NCBI GenBank assembly: GCA_029262835.1
Contig: JAJCYQ010000013.1
Span: forward strand, 1 to 64,000
Origin: Bacteroidota bacterium
GTDB lineage: Bacteria > Bacteroidota > Rhodothermia > Rhodothermales > UBA10348
Length of the DNA stretch: 64,000 nucleotides
Direction: 5' to 3'
Below, one piece after another: positions 1 through 8,906 of this stretch (position 1 is the first letter of the stretch; every line of letters starts with the position of its first letter). The position numbers and the translations under genes were made by a program. Under the pieces are notes generated by a model. The model worked only from the letters and a program-made list of their open reading frames with translations. It had not been told where the DNA came from and did not search any database.

Positions 1-60
1 TGGGGTTCCTTATTTCCCTGCTCGGGGGGGGGGGGCCCCCCCCGGCCCCCCCGCCCCGCC
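1..60. other. Low-complexity contig-end artefact
   Basis: The first ~50 bases are long runs of g and c (about a dozen g followed directly by c runs) next to an unrelated tail. The RecQ reading frame is clean down to about base 50, where motif VI (AGR..R) should continue, and then dissolves into Gly/Pro homopolymer. This looks like an assembly or sequencing end effect rather than real DNA. Confidence 0.7.
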
Positions 61-1196
61 TCCTGGTAATACGCCGCCAGCGACTCGGGCATGCCTACAT
101 GCACCACGACGCGTACGTCGGGTTTATCTATTCCCATCCCGAATGCATTGGTGGCCACCATGATGCGAACGTCGGCCCGCATCCAAAAACGTTGGCTCTG
201 GGCGCGCTCGCCGGGGCGCATGCCTCCGTGATATTTTGAAACGGTATAGCCGGCGAGCGCGAGACGCTCTGTCCACCGCTCAACCCCGCGCCGCGTACTG
301 TCGTAAATGATGGCGGCACCCGGTACGGCGCGTAGAATAGACTGAAGGCGCACGAGCGGCTCGGGCTCATCGAACACCGAATAGATCAGGTTGGGACGGT
401 TGGCCGATCCACTGATCCGGACGGGTCGGACAAGGCCAAGGGATCGCACCATGTCCCGCTGCACGCGGGGCGTCGCTGTAGCGGTGAGCGCGAGGAGCGG
501 TACCACCGGCAGGTACTCGCGTCGAAATGCCCCGACGCTCCTGTACGACGGCCGGAACGACAGGCCCCACTCGCTCACGCAGTGCGCCTCGTCTGCTACC
601 ATGAGCCTGACGTCAAGACGCCCCATCAACCTCAGAAATGCTCGGGAACCGAGGCGCTCCGGAGCGACGAATAGAAAGAAGGGCTGCTCGGTCCGCGCCA
701 GACGGAGCACCGACTGGTACATGATGGGCGCCACCTGGCCAACAAAACCTACGGCCGGGATGCCGCGGCCCACGAGCCCCGCCACCTGGTCCTCAATGAG
801 CGCCGTAAGTGGCGAAACAACCAGCGTCACACCGCCACGGATCAAGCCGGGCAACTGATAGCAAACAGATTTCCCTGTGCCTGTCGCCAGAAGGGCCAGG
901 ACATCACGGCCTGCCGCGCCAGCCGAGACCACAGGCTCCTGTCCCGGCCGGAACGCTTCGTACTTCCAGTACTGGCGCAGCAAGCGGAGTGCTATGGTTT
1001 GGCTCGGGTCTACAGCACGGCGTGCCGCCACACGCCCGGCCGCCACACGCCCAGCCGCCACTCGCCCGGCCGCCACGTGCCCAGCCGCAACACGTCCGGC
1101 CGCCGCACCAGCAGCGCCTCTCGCCGCATCAATCCGGGCCGCACATGCGCGCCAAAAACGCCGATACCTTTTGTACCACTTCCTCTGCCACTTCAT
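1..1196 (-). CDS. recQ: RecQ-family ATP-dependent DNA helicase (3' end cut off)
   Basis: Superfamily 2 DNA helicase, not listed in the ORF track because it runs off the window. Translating the minus strand shows the RecQ motif 0 region (YWKYEAFRPGQE), Walker A LLATGTGKS, motif II VADEAHC, motif III ALTATAT, motif IV/V (YHGGM..., VATNAFGMGIDKPDVR) and the start of motif VI (YYQEAGR), after which the sequence is lost in the artefact at the edge. The zinc-binding, winged-helix and HRDC parts are not visible. The start is uncertain: the longest ATG (1196) overlaps the 3' end of aroK by about 70 bases and gives a basic N-terminus followed by five Ala-Ala-Gly-Arg-Val repeats, so one of the GTG codons inside the repeats could be used instead. 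It likely acts in recombination or replication-fork repair. Confidence 0.88.
   Translation of the reverse strand, partial: MKWQRKWYKRYRRFWRACAARIDAARGAAGAAAGRVAAGHVAAGRVAAGRVAAGRVAARRAVDPSQTIALRLLRQYWKYEAFRPGQEPVVSAGAAGRDVLALLATGTGKSVCYQLPGLIRGGVTLVVSPLTALIEDQVAGLVGRGIPAVGFVGQVAPIMYQSVLRLARTEQPFFLFVAPERLGSRAFLRLMGRLDVRLMVADEAHCVSEWGLSFRPSYRSVGAFRREYLPVVPLLALTATATPRVQRDMVRSLGLVRPVRISGSANRPNLIYSVFDEPEPLVRLQSILRAVPGAAIIYDSTRRGVERWTERLALAGYTVSKYHGGMRPGERAQSQRFWMRADVRIMVATNAFGMGIDKPDVRVVVHVGMPESLAAYYQEAGRGGRGGPPPPEQGNKEP
1029..1103 (-). repeat. 15-bp coding minisatellite (AAGRV x5) in recQ
   Basis: Five consecutive 15-bp units, on the plus strand of the form cacacgcccggccgc, diverging at one or two positions each. 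Read on the minus strand in the RecQ frame they encode Ala-Ala-Gly-Arg/His-Val. They sit just before the conserved helicase start, in a region most RecQ proteins lack. Confidence 0.85.
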
Positions 1197-1692
1197 CGGG
1201 CTCCCGGTTTCCTGTGTGCACGGTGACATGCGCCTGCCCGTACACGGGGCGCCTCTCAACGAGAAGCTGCTCCACGCGGGCGCGCAGCGCACCATCTTTC
1301 AACATCGTACCATCAGGACCCAAAAGGAGCGGCCGCGTACCCTCCCGGCGCGATAATCGCTCGCAAAGCACATCGACGGGCGTTTCAAGCGCTACCAGAA
1401 TTCCATTCCTGAGACACCATGCCAGGTTTTCGGTCCTCATGACGGTCCCGCCCCCCAGCGACACTACAAGATGTTCGCTGATCCCCGTGCGAAGCAGCGC
1501 CTCACGCTCAGCGCGCCGGAATGAATCTTCACCGAGCACATCGAAAATGGCCGGAATGGACATTCCTTCGGTATCTACGATGGCCGCATCCAGATCAAGG
1601 CACGTCCAGCCCAGCAGACGCGCCACCCTGGGTGCTATGCACGACTTGCCCGAGCCCATGAAGCCCGTCAGGAATACACGTGGGGTTGGCAT
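1129..1692 (-). CDS. aroK: Shikimate kinase
   Basis: Phosphorylates the 3-hydroxyl of shikimate with ATP, the fifth step of the chorismate pathway. The 187-residue protein has the P-loop GFMGSGKS near residue 10, the shikimate-binding DLDAAI segment, the FR..E..AL motif, the SLGGG loop (VVSLGGGTV) and a basic lid (RREGTRPLL). Length is normal for the family. Another pathway enzyme, aroA, lies 19 kb away, and chorismate also feeds the men operon here. The start ATG faces truA across a 68-bp divergent gap; the 3' end may overlap the recQ start. Confidence 0.95.
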   Translation of the reverse strand: MPTPRVFLTGFMGSGKSCIAPRVARLLGWTCLDLDAAIVDTEGMSIPAIFDVLGEDSFRRAEREALLRTGISEHLVVSLGGGTVMRTENLAWCLRNGILVALETPVDVLCERLSRREGTRPLLLGPDGTMLKDGALRARVEQLLVERRPVYGQAHVTVHTGNREPDEVAEEVVQKVSAFLARMCGPD

Positions 1693-1701
1693 GGAAATGC
1701 G

Positions 1702-1730
1702 TTAACTTGGCTCAAACTCTGGCTTACACT
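1702..1730 (+). promoter_or_regulatory. Candidate sigma-70 promoter for truA
   Basis: TTAACT, 17 bases, TACACT in the divergent gap between aroK and truA. It places a start site around 1737, about 25 bases before the truA ATG. No experimental support; the match is to the general housekeeping consensus. Confidence 0.4.
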
Positions 1731-1760
1731 TTCGGCTTGTACCGAAGCCCAATGTACGCA

Positions 1761-2543
1761 ATGCCGACCTACAGACTCACATTGGAATACGAAGGAACCG
1801 ACTGGTACGGTTGGCAAATCCAACCAGACCGACCAACGATCCAACAGGCAATCCAGGACGCACTGGCGACCATTCTGCGCCTGGACGACGTTCTGGTCGT
1901 AGGATCGGGCCGGACCGATGCCGGCGTCCACGCCACCGGACAGGTTGCCCATGTAGCACTACAGCAGTCAATTGACCCGTTTCGGCTCCGGGGAGCACTG
2001 AACGGCGTGCTCCCGCCTACCATCGTAGTCCGTGACCTCGCCCCGGCCCCTGATGACTTTCATGCCCGCTACAGCGCCCGAGCCCGCCGCTACGAGTATG
2101 TCCTCACCGCCGAGCCCGTCGCTCTCGCCAGGCGCCACGTCTGGTACGTACGGCCTGCTCCCGACGTCTCGCTCATGAAGCAGGCCGCCGAGGACCTTCT
2201 CGGCGCGCACGATTTCACGTCCTTCTGCCGCACGCAGACAGAGACCCCAAACCGGATATGCACGGTCACTGAAGCCGCTTTTACAAGCGCCCCCCGATCC
2301 GGACTCACCTTGTTCTCGATAGAAGCCGACCGCTTCCTTCACGGCATGGTCCGTTCCATCGTCGGTACGCTGGTTGATATCGGTCAGGGCCGCCGCCCGC
2401 TTCGTGCCATCCCAAGTATCCTGGCCGAGCGCGACCGACGGGTCGCAAGCCGCTCGGCCCCGGCGCGCGGACTGACGCTCGTCTCCGTCAAGTACGCCAA
2501 TGATCCGCCCGATGCGTGGAGCAAGACGCCGACACGTCGGTAG
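1761..2543 (+). CDS. truA: tRNA pseudouridine(38-40) synthase
   Basis: Converts uridines 38-40 of the anticodon arm to pseudouridine. The catalytic Asp motif GSGRTDAGVHA is present about 50 residues in, and the N-terminal YEGTDWYGWQ and C-terminal FLHGMVRSIVGTL segments are classic TruA. I chose the ATG at 1761 (MPTYRLTLEYEG) because family members start only a few residues before the first strand; the ATG at 1752 is also possible and the longer track ORF adds non-conserved residues. No strong ribosome binding site is seen. Confidence 0.93.
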   Translation: MPTYRLTLEYEGTDWYGWQIQPDRPTIQQAIQDALATILRLDDVLVVGSGRTDAGVHATGQVAHVALQQSIDPFRLRGALNGVLPPTIVVRDLAPAPDDFHARYSARARRYEYVLTAEPVALARRHVWYVRPAPDVSLMKQAAEDLLGAHDFTSFCRTQTETPNRICTVTEAAFTSAPRSGLTLFSIEADRFLHGMVRSIVGTLVDIGQGRRPLRAIPSILAERDRRVASRSAPARGLTLVSVKYANDPPDAWSKTPTRR

Positions 2544-2571
2544 AAGCCGGACGTATCAGCATCCTATCATC

Positions 2572-3912
2572 ATGCGACACATAGTGACTCCGTTCATACT
2601 CATCCTATCGCTCATTCTGGGCGCCTGCGATGGCGACGGTACCGATCCCGCTTCGCCAGCTCCGGTCGTCCGCGTCATTGCTCCGGACTTGTCCATCGCC
2701 ATGGTCGATCCTACCGTGACGATCACGCTCACCGTTGAGTCCGACAGGAATGTCACCGGTGTTCAGATCGGGAACGTGTCCATGGTCCGTAGCGAGAATT
2801 TCGAATCTGCGTGGGTAGGCACAGTCAGCCTGAGGGGTGGGCTCAATTCATTCACCGTGGAACCGTTTCTTGATGGTGAGCCTGGTGCCAGATCGACTTT
2901 GACTGTACTCCAGGCGAGTGCAGAAATTGTCGAAACGTCGGACGTTCTCATGCCGTATGCTACCGGCGGCCATACCATGACCACCTTGCCAGACGACCAG
3001 ATCGTGATGCTGGGTGGATCCTTTGGTGCTGGCGGCATTGCCCTACCCGACGTGCATGTCCGCACACCTGGAGCCCGGTTTTTTTCTCCGCGACGGCCGG
3101 GCTTCCTTGAAGCACGTGCCGGTCACTCCTCCACGCTACTGCCCAACAATGAAATCCTGCTACTCGGTGGGGGTACCAGTGGAAACGTGACGGGCGTAGG
3201 AGAGCTCGTAGAGCACGTAGAGATTGTGAACGCCGAGACAGGTGCCCGTCAAATTCCTTTCGTTGGTGCTCCGATAAGACGGATGTATCACAGCAGTTGG
3301 GCATTCGTAGACGGGGCCAGTACCTTTGTTACCCTCTTCGGCGGCCGAGGGGACGTACAGTACGTTCCGACTCCGCTGCTTGACATCAGAAGCGACGTCC
3401 GAACCTTCGAGCTCCTGAATGACACCCTCTTCGCGCGCACTGAATCAATTGGCGAACAGATCGAACCCATGGCAGGACACGTCACGGTCCCGATAGACGA
3501 TGCCCCACAGGGACAACACAGGCGCTTCCTGACCCACGGGTTTCGAATCGGCGACGTGCTTACTGGAAGAACAATGATATTTGATCTGGAACCCGGTCAG
3601 AATCCTGTTGTGGAGTCTGCACCATCTCCAGCGAGCGACAGACTGCGTGCCGCAGGAGTGCATATCCCCGGTTTGGGTGCCGCCCTCTTCGGGGGACGCT
3701 CGTCAGATGGCGCGCTGGTTCCAGGTCTTGATGTATATGTCACAGAGGCTGATCAGTTTTTCAGTATTCCTGTCATTGGAGATACCACCCTGGTGCATCG
3801 TTTCGGACACCATGCGACACTGCTTTCCGATGGCCGGATCTATCTTTCCGGAGGGTTTGACGAGGAAAATGCCCCACTTTTTGACTCTGAGTTCCTGCAA
3901 ATCACTTTTTAG
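2572..3912 (+). CDS. Kelch-like beta-propeller lipoprotein, function unknown
   Basis: A 446-residue exported protein. It starts with a basic residue and a hydrophobic stretch ending in LILGAC, a good lipobox, so it is likely an acylated lipoprotein. After an Ig-like segment (about residues 30-120) come several kelch-type blades of the pattern GGH..T.LP...I..LGG, e.g. TGGHTMTTLPDDQIVMLGG, AGHSSTLLPNNEILLLGG and GHHATLLSDGRIYLSGG. Such propellers usually bind proteins or sugars. The ATG at 2572 was chosen over the track start because it begins the signal peptide directly; the upstream part overlaps truA. No partner gene is evident. Confidence 0.8.
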   Translation: MRHIVTPFILILSLILGACDGDGTDPASPAPVVRVIAPDLSIAMVDPTVTITLTVESDRNVTGVQIGNVSMVRSENFESAWVGTVSLRGGLNSFTVEPFLDGEPGARSTLTVLQASAEIVETSDVLMPYATGGHTMTTLPDDQIVMLGGSFGAGGIALPDVHVRTPGARFFSPRRPGFLEARAGHSSTLLPNNEILLLGGGTSGNVTGVGELVEHVEIVNAETGARQIPFVGAPIRRMYHSSWAFVDGASTFVTLFGGRGDVQYVPTPLLDIRSDVRTFELLNDTLFARTESIGEQIEPMAGHVTVPIDDAPQGQHRRFLTHGFRIGDVLTGRTMIFDLEPGQNPVVESAPSPASDRLRAAGVHIPGLGAALFGGRSSDGALVPGLDVYVTEADQFFSIPVIGDTTLVHRFGHHATLLSDGRIYLSGGFDEENAPLFDSEFLQITF

Positions 3913-3923
3913 TATCCAACCGA

Positions 3924-5183
3924 ATGAATCCCGTCACACTGGCTGTTTCGTCTGAAACAGCCCACCTCAGTCAGGTCATCGTCCACACGCCCGGTGCTGA
4001 AATGGACCTCGTCTCACCGGCCAACCGCGAGGAGCTGCTCTTCGAGGATATCCTTTTCGTGAGTCATGCCCGCAAGGAGCACGAGCTCATGTGCCGCGTG
4101 TTTGACAAGGTGGTCGGACGCGACGGAGCCGTCATCCAGATTTCGACCCTGCTCCGGGAGGCGCTCGACGACCCAGACGCCCGGGAACGTTTTGTCGACG
4201 AGTTGTGCCGCGTTTCGCCCGGCCGAAACCTCCAGGCCTATGCCAGTGAGCTCAAACAGCTGCCTCCCCAGGAGCTGTGCCACTTTGCGCTGACAGGTGA
4301 GAGTCCGCTGCCCGTCAACGCATTGCCCCTCCCCAACCTGCTCTTCATGCGGGATCTGGCGGCGGTGGTAGGCGACCACATCGTCCTCAGCCACGCCGCA
4401 ACGTCTGCGCGGGCCCGGGAAAGCGTCATCATGCACGTGGTGGTGCATTATCACCCGGCGTTCTCCGCGTGGCGCAACAACATCATCACGCTTCCTCCCG
4501 GTCTCACGTTCGAGGGGGGCGACCTGCTCGTCGCCTCCGAGGACACAGTCCTCATAGGAAGCTCCGAACGGACATCTCTCGGAGCTGTCATGGCGGTTGC
4601 TCGGCAACTTTTCGAGCGCACCTCCATCACGGATGTCGTTATGGTCAACCTCCCCAAGGAGCGCTCGTGCATGCATCTCGATACGGTGTTCACCTTCGCA
4701 TCTCCCGATGAGTGCGTGTCCTTTCCTCCACTCATTGACCGCCAGGGGCAGCACAACATCCTCCACATCCGGCCTGGCAGCGACGAACAGGGATTTGCCT
4801 GCCTCATCCGTGACAGTCTGCACGAGGCGCTTGAGCACTCGCTCGGCCGCAATATTACTTTTGCTCCCTGTGGCGGGCACAACCCCCTCAACCAGCAGCG
4901 GGAGCAGTGGACGGACGGAGCCAACCTGTTTTCGATTGCCCCGGGCGTGGTCATCGGATATGAACGAAATGCACGCACATTCGACGAACTGGCGTCGCTC
5001 GGGTACCGCGTCGTCACCGCGCAGGGCTTCCTGTCCTACTACGAGGAGAGCACATTCAAAGCCAACGAAAAAATTGCCATCAAGTTGGACGGACACGAGT
5101 TGTCCCGCGGACGGGGTGGACCACGTTGCATGACGCTGCCACTTTCGCGTACGCTTCAAGCACAGGGCGCAGAACAGCCGTGA
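3924..5183 (+). CDS. arcA: Arginine deiminase
   Basis: Hydrolyses L-arginine to citrulline and ammonia. The 419-residue protein has the guanidino-modifying fold signatures: FMRDLAA early, FEGGDLL, CMHLDTVFTF with the catalytic His, REQWTDGAN, and the C-terminal GGPRCMTLPL with the nucleophilic Cys. Length matches bacterial ArcA (about 410). The usual partners (ornithine carbamoyltransferase, carbamate kinase, antiporter) are not adjacent, so here it may serve nitrogen or pH metabolism rather than a full ATP-yielding pathway. It ends where tadA begins, probably co-transcribed. Confidence 0.92.
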   Translation: MNPVTLAVSSETAHLSQVIVHTPGAEMDLVSPANREELLFEDILFVSHARKEHELMCRVFDKVVGRDGAVIQISTLLREALDDPDARERFVDELCRVSPGRNLQAYASELKQLPPQELCHFALTGESPLPVNALPLPNLLFMRDLAAVVGDHIVLSHAATSARARESVIMHVVVHYHPAFSAWRNNIITLPPGLTFEGGDLLVASEDTVLIGSSERTSLGAVMAVARQLFERTSITDVVMVNLPKERSCMHLDTVFTFASPDECVSFPPLIDRQGQHNILHIRPGSDEQGFACLIRDSLHEALEHSLGRNITFAPCGGHNPLNQQREQWTDGANLFSIAPGVVIGYERNARTFDELASLGYRVVTAQGFLSYYEESTFKANEKIAIKLDGHELSRGRGGPRCMTLPLSRTLQAQGAEQP

Positions 5184-5197
5184 GCCTGGAGTCCCTC

Positions 5198-5659
5198 ATG
5201 TCGCCCCACCGTAGGTGGATGCAGGTTGCCCTTCGCGAGGCTCAACGGGCCTATGATGCGGGAGATGTACCCGTTGGGGCCGTCGTTGTACGCGGAGAGC
5301 ATATTCTGGGACGCGGCCACAACCAGGTGGAGCGCCTGTCCGATCCGACCGCCCATGCCGAAATCCTGGCTATAACCGCCGCGTGTGCCACGACGGGAGA
5401 AAAATGGCTGCCCGACGCTACGCTCTATGTTACACTTGAGCCGTGCGCGATGTGCGCTGGCGCATCGGTCCTGGCCCGTGTCGAGCGCATTGTGTTCGGC
5501 GCCATGGATGCAAAGGCTGGCGCCGTGTCGACACTCTACAACATCCCACAGGATACGCGACTCAACCACTACGTGGATGTCCTCGCCGGTGTTGAAGAGG
5601 AGGCCTGTGCGTCACTTTTGAAAACATTTTTCAGAAAGCAGCGCGCTCACGAATCATGA
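5198..5659 (+). CDS. tadA: tRNA-specific adenosine deaminase
   Basis: Deaminates A34 of tRNA-Arg(ACG) to inosine. It carries the zinc-dependent deaminase motifs HAEI (catalytic Glu and first ligand) and PCAMCAGA, and the substrate-specific FGAMDAKAGA segment. The ATG at 5198 is preceded by GGAG with six-base spacing and begins just before the conserved M..AL.EA helix; the longer track ORF starts inside arcA at a TTG. It overlaps ypdA by four bases (ATGA). Confidence 0.93.
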   Translation: MSPHRRWMQVALREAQRAYDAGDVPVGAVVVRGEHILGRGHNQVERLSDPTAHAEILAITAACATTGEKWLPDATLYVTLEPCAMCAGASVLARVERIVFGAMDAKAGAVSTLYNIPQDTRLNHYVDVLAGVEEEACASLLKTFFRKQRAHES

Positions 5660-6621
5660 TGGGCGATACGTACGACACGATCATCGTAGGAGCAGGACCC
5701 GTCGGGCTGGCCGCGGCGGTGGAGCTCAAGCGCATAGGACACCGCGTGCTCGTTGTAGACAAGGGCGGCCTCGTTCAGTCGCTGATTGACTACCCCACGA
5801 ATATGGAGTTTTTCTCCACACCAGATCTGCTGGAAATTGGAGGGTACCCGTTTGCAACGCGCAATTACAAGCCCCGCCGCGAGGAAGCCATCGACTACTA
5901 CCGCCGTGTGGCGTTCCGGGAGGAGCTCTCCCTCGCTCTTTACGAGACGGCGCGCGAGCTGGGAGGCGAGAGGAATGCGTTTGCTCTTACGACCGACAAA
6001 CGCACCATCGCGTGCCGCCATGTCGTGCTGGCGGTCGGTTTTTTTGACATTCCGAACAGACTGGGTGTGCCTGGTGGCGACCTTGGGAAGGTTGTCCACT
6101 ACTACAAGGAGCCCTATGCATACACGGGCCAGGATGTCCTTGTCGTCGGGGCCAAAAACTCGGCCGCCAAGGCCGCTCTCGACTGTCTCCGGAACGGCGC
6201 CCGCGTCAGCATGGTTGTTCGCAGCGCCGATATCGGTGAATCTGTCAAGTACTGGATCCGGCCGGATTTGAAGAACCGGATCGCAGAAGGTGCTATCCGT
6301 GCGTGGTTCAACGCCGAAGTTGAGCGAATAGGACAGGACACGGTCACGATTCGCACGCCAGTGGGCCCCGTCGACATACCTAACGACATCGTGCTGGCCA
6401 TGACGGGGTACCGGCCCGACTTTGACCTGCTGGACCGCTTCGGCGTCACCTTCAAAGACGATACCACGCGTACACCCATCTTCGACAGCACTACGATGGA
6501 AACAGAGCGAGGTGGCCTTTTTCTCGCCGGTACGGTATGTGGCGGCCTGAATACCAGTCGGTGGTTCATTGAGAACGGACGATTCCACGCCGAGGCCATT
6601 GCACGCTACCTTTCAGATTGA
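5656..6621 (+). CDS. ypdA: YpdA-type putative bacillithiol disulfide reductase
   Basis: FAD/NADPH-dependent oxidoreductase. The N-terminal dinucleotide motif is IIVGAGPVGLAAAVELKR, the second VLVVGAKNSAAKAAL. The YpdA-specific stretch YPTNMEFFSTPDLLEIGGYPF follows the first domain. The family is linked to recycling bacillithiol disulfide, so it implies a low-molecular-weight thiol system, although no bsh gene is in the window. The 321-residue length is normal. It overlaps tadA and ends 20 bases from the convergent cytochrome gene. Confidence 0.88.
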   Translation: MMGDTYDTIIVGAGPVGLAAAVELKRIGHRVLVVDKGGLVQSLIDYPTNMEFFSTPDLLEIGGYPFATRNYKPRREEAIDYYRRVAFREELSLALYETARELGGERNAFALTTDKRTIACRHVVLAVGFFDIPNRLGVPGGDLGKVVHYYKEPYAYTGQDVLVVGAKNSAAKAALDCLRNGARVSMVVRSADIGESVKYWIRPDLKNRIAEGAIRAWFNAEVERIGQDTVTIRTPVGPVDIPNDIVLAMTGYRPDFDLLDRFGVTFKDDTTRTPIFDSTTMETERGGLFLAGTVCGGLNTSRWFIENGRFHAEAIARYLSD

Positions 6622-6641
6622 CGCCGTGTGGACAGAACCTG

Positions 6642-8840
6642 CTATTCTAATGCCGATAGAATCTGACGCGATGTCTCATCGTCGGGCGTCAGTTCGAGCG
6701 TCCGGAGAGCCTGCGTTCGCGCTGCGGCGAAGTCGCCAGCCCTGAAGAGAGCGAGGGCATATTTTGACGACGTAGCCGAAGCAGCCGGGCGCGCCGCATA
6801 GGCCCGACCCAGATATTCGACCGCCTGACGCTCATTGTCTTCGTTCAGGTGGAACGTTCCGAGGTTGTCGAGCGCCTCGTAGCTCTCGGGATCGATCGAC
6901 ACGCCTTGCTCGAACAACTCCCGAGCGGCCTCTGACTCTCCACGCATGGCATGAACAAGCCCCAGGTTTGATATCGCCGGTACGTATCTCGGGTCCAGGG
7001 AGAGCGCCTGCCGCAGCCATGCCTCCGCTTCCGCGTCGTTCCCGGCGCGAATGTATGCCGTGCCCAGATTATAGCGCGCCAGCATATTGAACGGCTCTTC
7101 GGCGGCGGCGCGCCTGTACTGTGCCATGGCCAGCGTCATATCGCCCTGTGACTCGAGGAATCGACCATAGTTGATATGGATATCTGCCAGTTTGGGCTGG
7201 ATACTCAGCGCCTGCTCATAGAGTTGGCCTGTTACATCTGACTTCACACCCAGCTGTTCGTACGACTGTGCCAGGGCGTTCAACCTTTCCGCAACGCTCG
7301 GATCTGCGCGCACGGCCTCTTCGAGCGGCTCCACCGACCGATCGTAGTCGCCAAGCAACTGGAGAGCAAATCCCTGCAGAAACAATGCTTCATCTGACAC
7401 GCGTGCCTCGCGGGCGGCTTCGTCAATAAGTGCAATCCCCTCACGTAGCAACTCCTCGTCTCCTTCCTGGCGCCCCAATGTAATAGTCGCCATCCCCTGG
7501 TACATTTTCCCTTCCCGGCTGTTGGTATCACGCTCATAATAGGGCGCAAGTGTTCCTGTGCCCTGGGAACGGATAGGCTGAAGAGCGTCGTCCCGGCCCA
7601 CAACGCGGATCCAGTGGTCCGTGAACGTAGAATGCGGCGCCTCCTCGACATCAGCTTCCGGCATGTGACAGTCCACACAGTTGGCCGTCACGCTGTGCGT
7701 GGTCAGGGCCGGTGTGCCCTCGAACCGTGCCTCCAGGTCGGCCGCACCGTGACAGTCCATACACGTCGCATTGAAATAGGCGTCTCCCTGATCCCGGAAT
7801 CCCTCGTGCGGATCATGACACGTCGTACAAAGCAGGGGCTCTGGTGTATTGAGTGTCTCTATGAAACAGGCACTACGTTTCATTCTGTCCGCATGCGAGA
7901 TCACCTCGACAGATCCGGCCACCTCTTCCTTGTGCGTACTGAATAGGGCGATGTACGCATCGAGCCGCTGGGATGGCCTGAAATCGTACGCCGTACGTCC
8001 TTCCCTCAATATCGAAACGTCGGCGCTGAGGTGACATTGTTGACATACATCAAGCTGCCGATCCACATCGAGGTGTGCCGGGTTGACGATCGTTGCATCC
8101 ATCTCTTCAGATGGCTCCTGGGATATCAGTCGTTCCTCTACATGCACGGCTCCGGCACCGTGGCAGCGCTCACATCCTATTCCAAAGGGCACCGAATCAT
8201 AGGCACCATTTGTCTGCGCGACCGGATCAGGATAGGAATTGTGACACGTCATGCACCGATCGGCGATTTTCCGATCGAAACGACTATTACCCTCCTCGTA
8301 TCCGGGCGAGAAATCCCACCGATTCGCATTCGTGTACCAGGTAACCGGAAGTTGATAGAACCACCCATTTTCTTCGGTGATATACGTTCGCGCAATCGTT
8401 CCAGAGCCTACCACATATTCCATCTTACGCACGAGACTGTGAGTTTCTTGTCCCTCGGCATCCAGAAGAAACTCCTCCATGTAGTACGCTCCGTTCTCTT
8501 CGAACGTCCGGTACCGGTAACCACTCGTACTGTCCACGATCGTCTGACTTCCAAATTCCTCTACCGCTGATTCAGGTGTCAATTCATAGAAAGAGTGCGC
8601 CATTCCGTGATCCTGAAACCCGGTATACTGATCTTCATGGCACTGAAAGCAGGCCGCGTCACCAACGAACTCTACCGACTCGGTGAGATTGCGAAATTGC
8701 GAATCAGCGGCGGAGGTATCGCTCACTGGCCCGCCTTCCACCCCGTCCTGCCTGGTGACGCACCCGTTAAGCAGAAACAGATGCAGAACCAGGATAACAA
8801 ATCCTCGAATACCTGGGAATATTGAGCGCATGGCATTCAT
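6642..8840 (-). CDS. Seven-haem c-type cytochrome lipoprotein with TPR domain
   Basis: A 732-residue exported redox protein. The N-terminus has a hydrophobic stretch ending in LLNGC (lipobox). Seven CxxCH haem sites follow at about residues 64, 196, 223, 266, 338, 360 and 388 (CFQCH, CMTCH, CERCH, CQQCH, CTTCH, CMDCH, CVDCH). From about residue 440 to the end the protein is a run of tetratricopeptide repeats, typical of periplasmic multihaem/TPR fusions in this phylum. Possible roles are electron transfer or reduction of a nitrogen or sulfur compound; the substrate cannot be told. Haem would be attached by the Ccm system encoded at 24-26 kb. The start lies only 10 bases after a hairpin terminator that follows the porV-like gene. 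A second ATG at 8831 is possible. Confidence 0.88.
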   Translation of the reverse strand: MNAMRSIFPGIRGFVILVLHLFLLNGCVTRQDGVEGGPVSDTSAADSQFRNLTESVEFVGDAACFQCHEDQYTGFQDHGMAHSFYELTPESAVEEFGSQTIVDSTSGYRYRTFEENGAYYMEEFLLDAEGQETHSLVRKMEYVVGSGTIARTYITEENGWFYQLPVTWYTNANRWDFSPGYEEGNSRFDRKIADRCMTCHNSYPDPVAQTNGAYDSVPFGIGCERCHGAGAVHVEERLISQEPSEEMDATIVNPAHLDVDRQLDVCQQCHLSADVSILREGRTAYDFRPSQRLDAYIALFSTHKEEVAGSVEVISHADRMKRSACFIETLNTPEPLLCTTCHDPHEGFRDQGDAYFNATCMDCHGAADLEARFEGTPALTTHSVTANCVDCHMPEADVEEAPHSTFTDHWIRVVGRDDALQPIRSQGTGTLAPYYERDTNSREGKMYQGMATITLGRQEGDEELLREGIALIDEAAREARVSDEALFLQGFALQLLGDYDRSVEPLEEAVRADPSVAERLNALAQSYEQLGVKSDVTGQLYEQALSIQPKLADIHINYGRFLESQGDMTLAMAQYRRAAAEEPFNMLARYNLGTAYIRAGNDAEAEAWLRQALSLDPRYVPAISNLGLVHAMRGESEAARELFEQGVSIDPESYEALDNLGTFHLNEDNERQAVEYLGRAYAARPAASATSSKYALALFRAGDFAAARTQALRTLELTPDDETSRQILSALE

Positions 8841-8881
8841 ATAAACAAAAAGCGGGGTGGATCTACTCGATCCACCCCGCT
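8841..8881 (-). terminator. Intrinsic terminator after porV-like gene / leader hairpin of cytochrome gene
   Basis: Perfect 13-bp stem agcggggtggatc / gatccaccccgct with a five-base loop, followed on the minus strand by TTTTGTTTAT. It lies 26 bases after the porV-like stop codon, and the cytochrome ATG begins right after the T-run. Confidence 0.88.
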
Positions 8882-8906
8882 TTCGTTTCCTGTTGTAGCG
8901 GACTGC

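Noticed and set aside
4014-5159. 381-aa minus-strand ORF opposite arginine deiminase
   Set aside because: Antisense shadow; the plus-strand protein has complete catalytic motifs.
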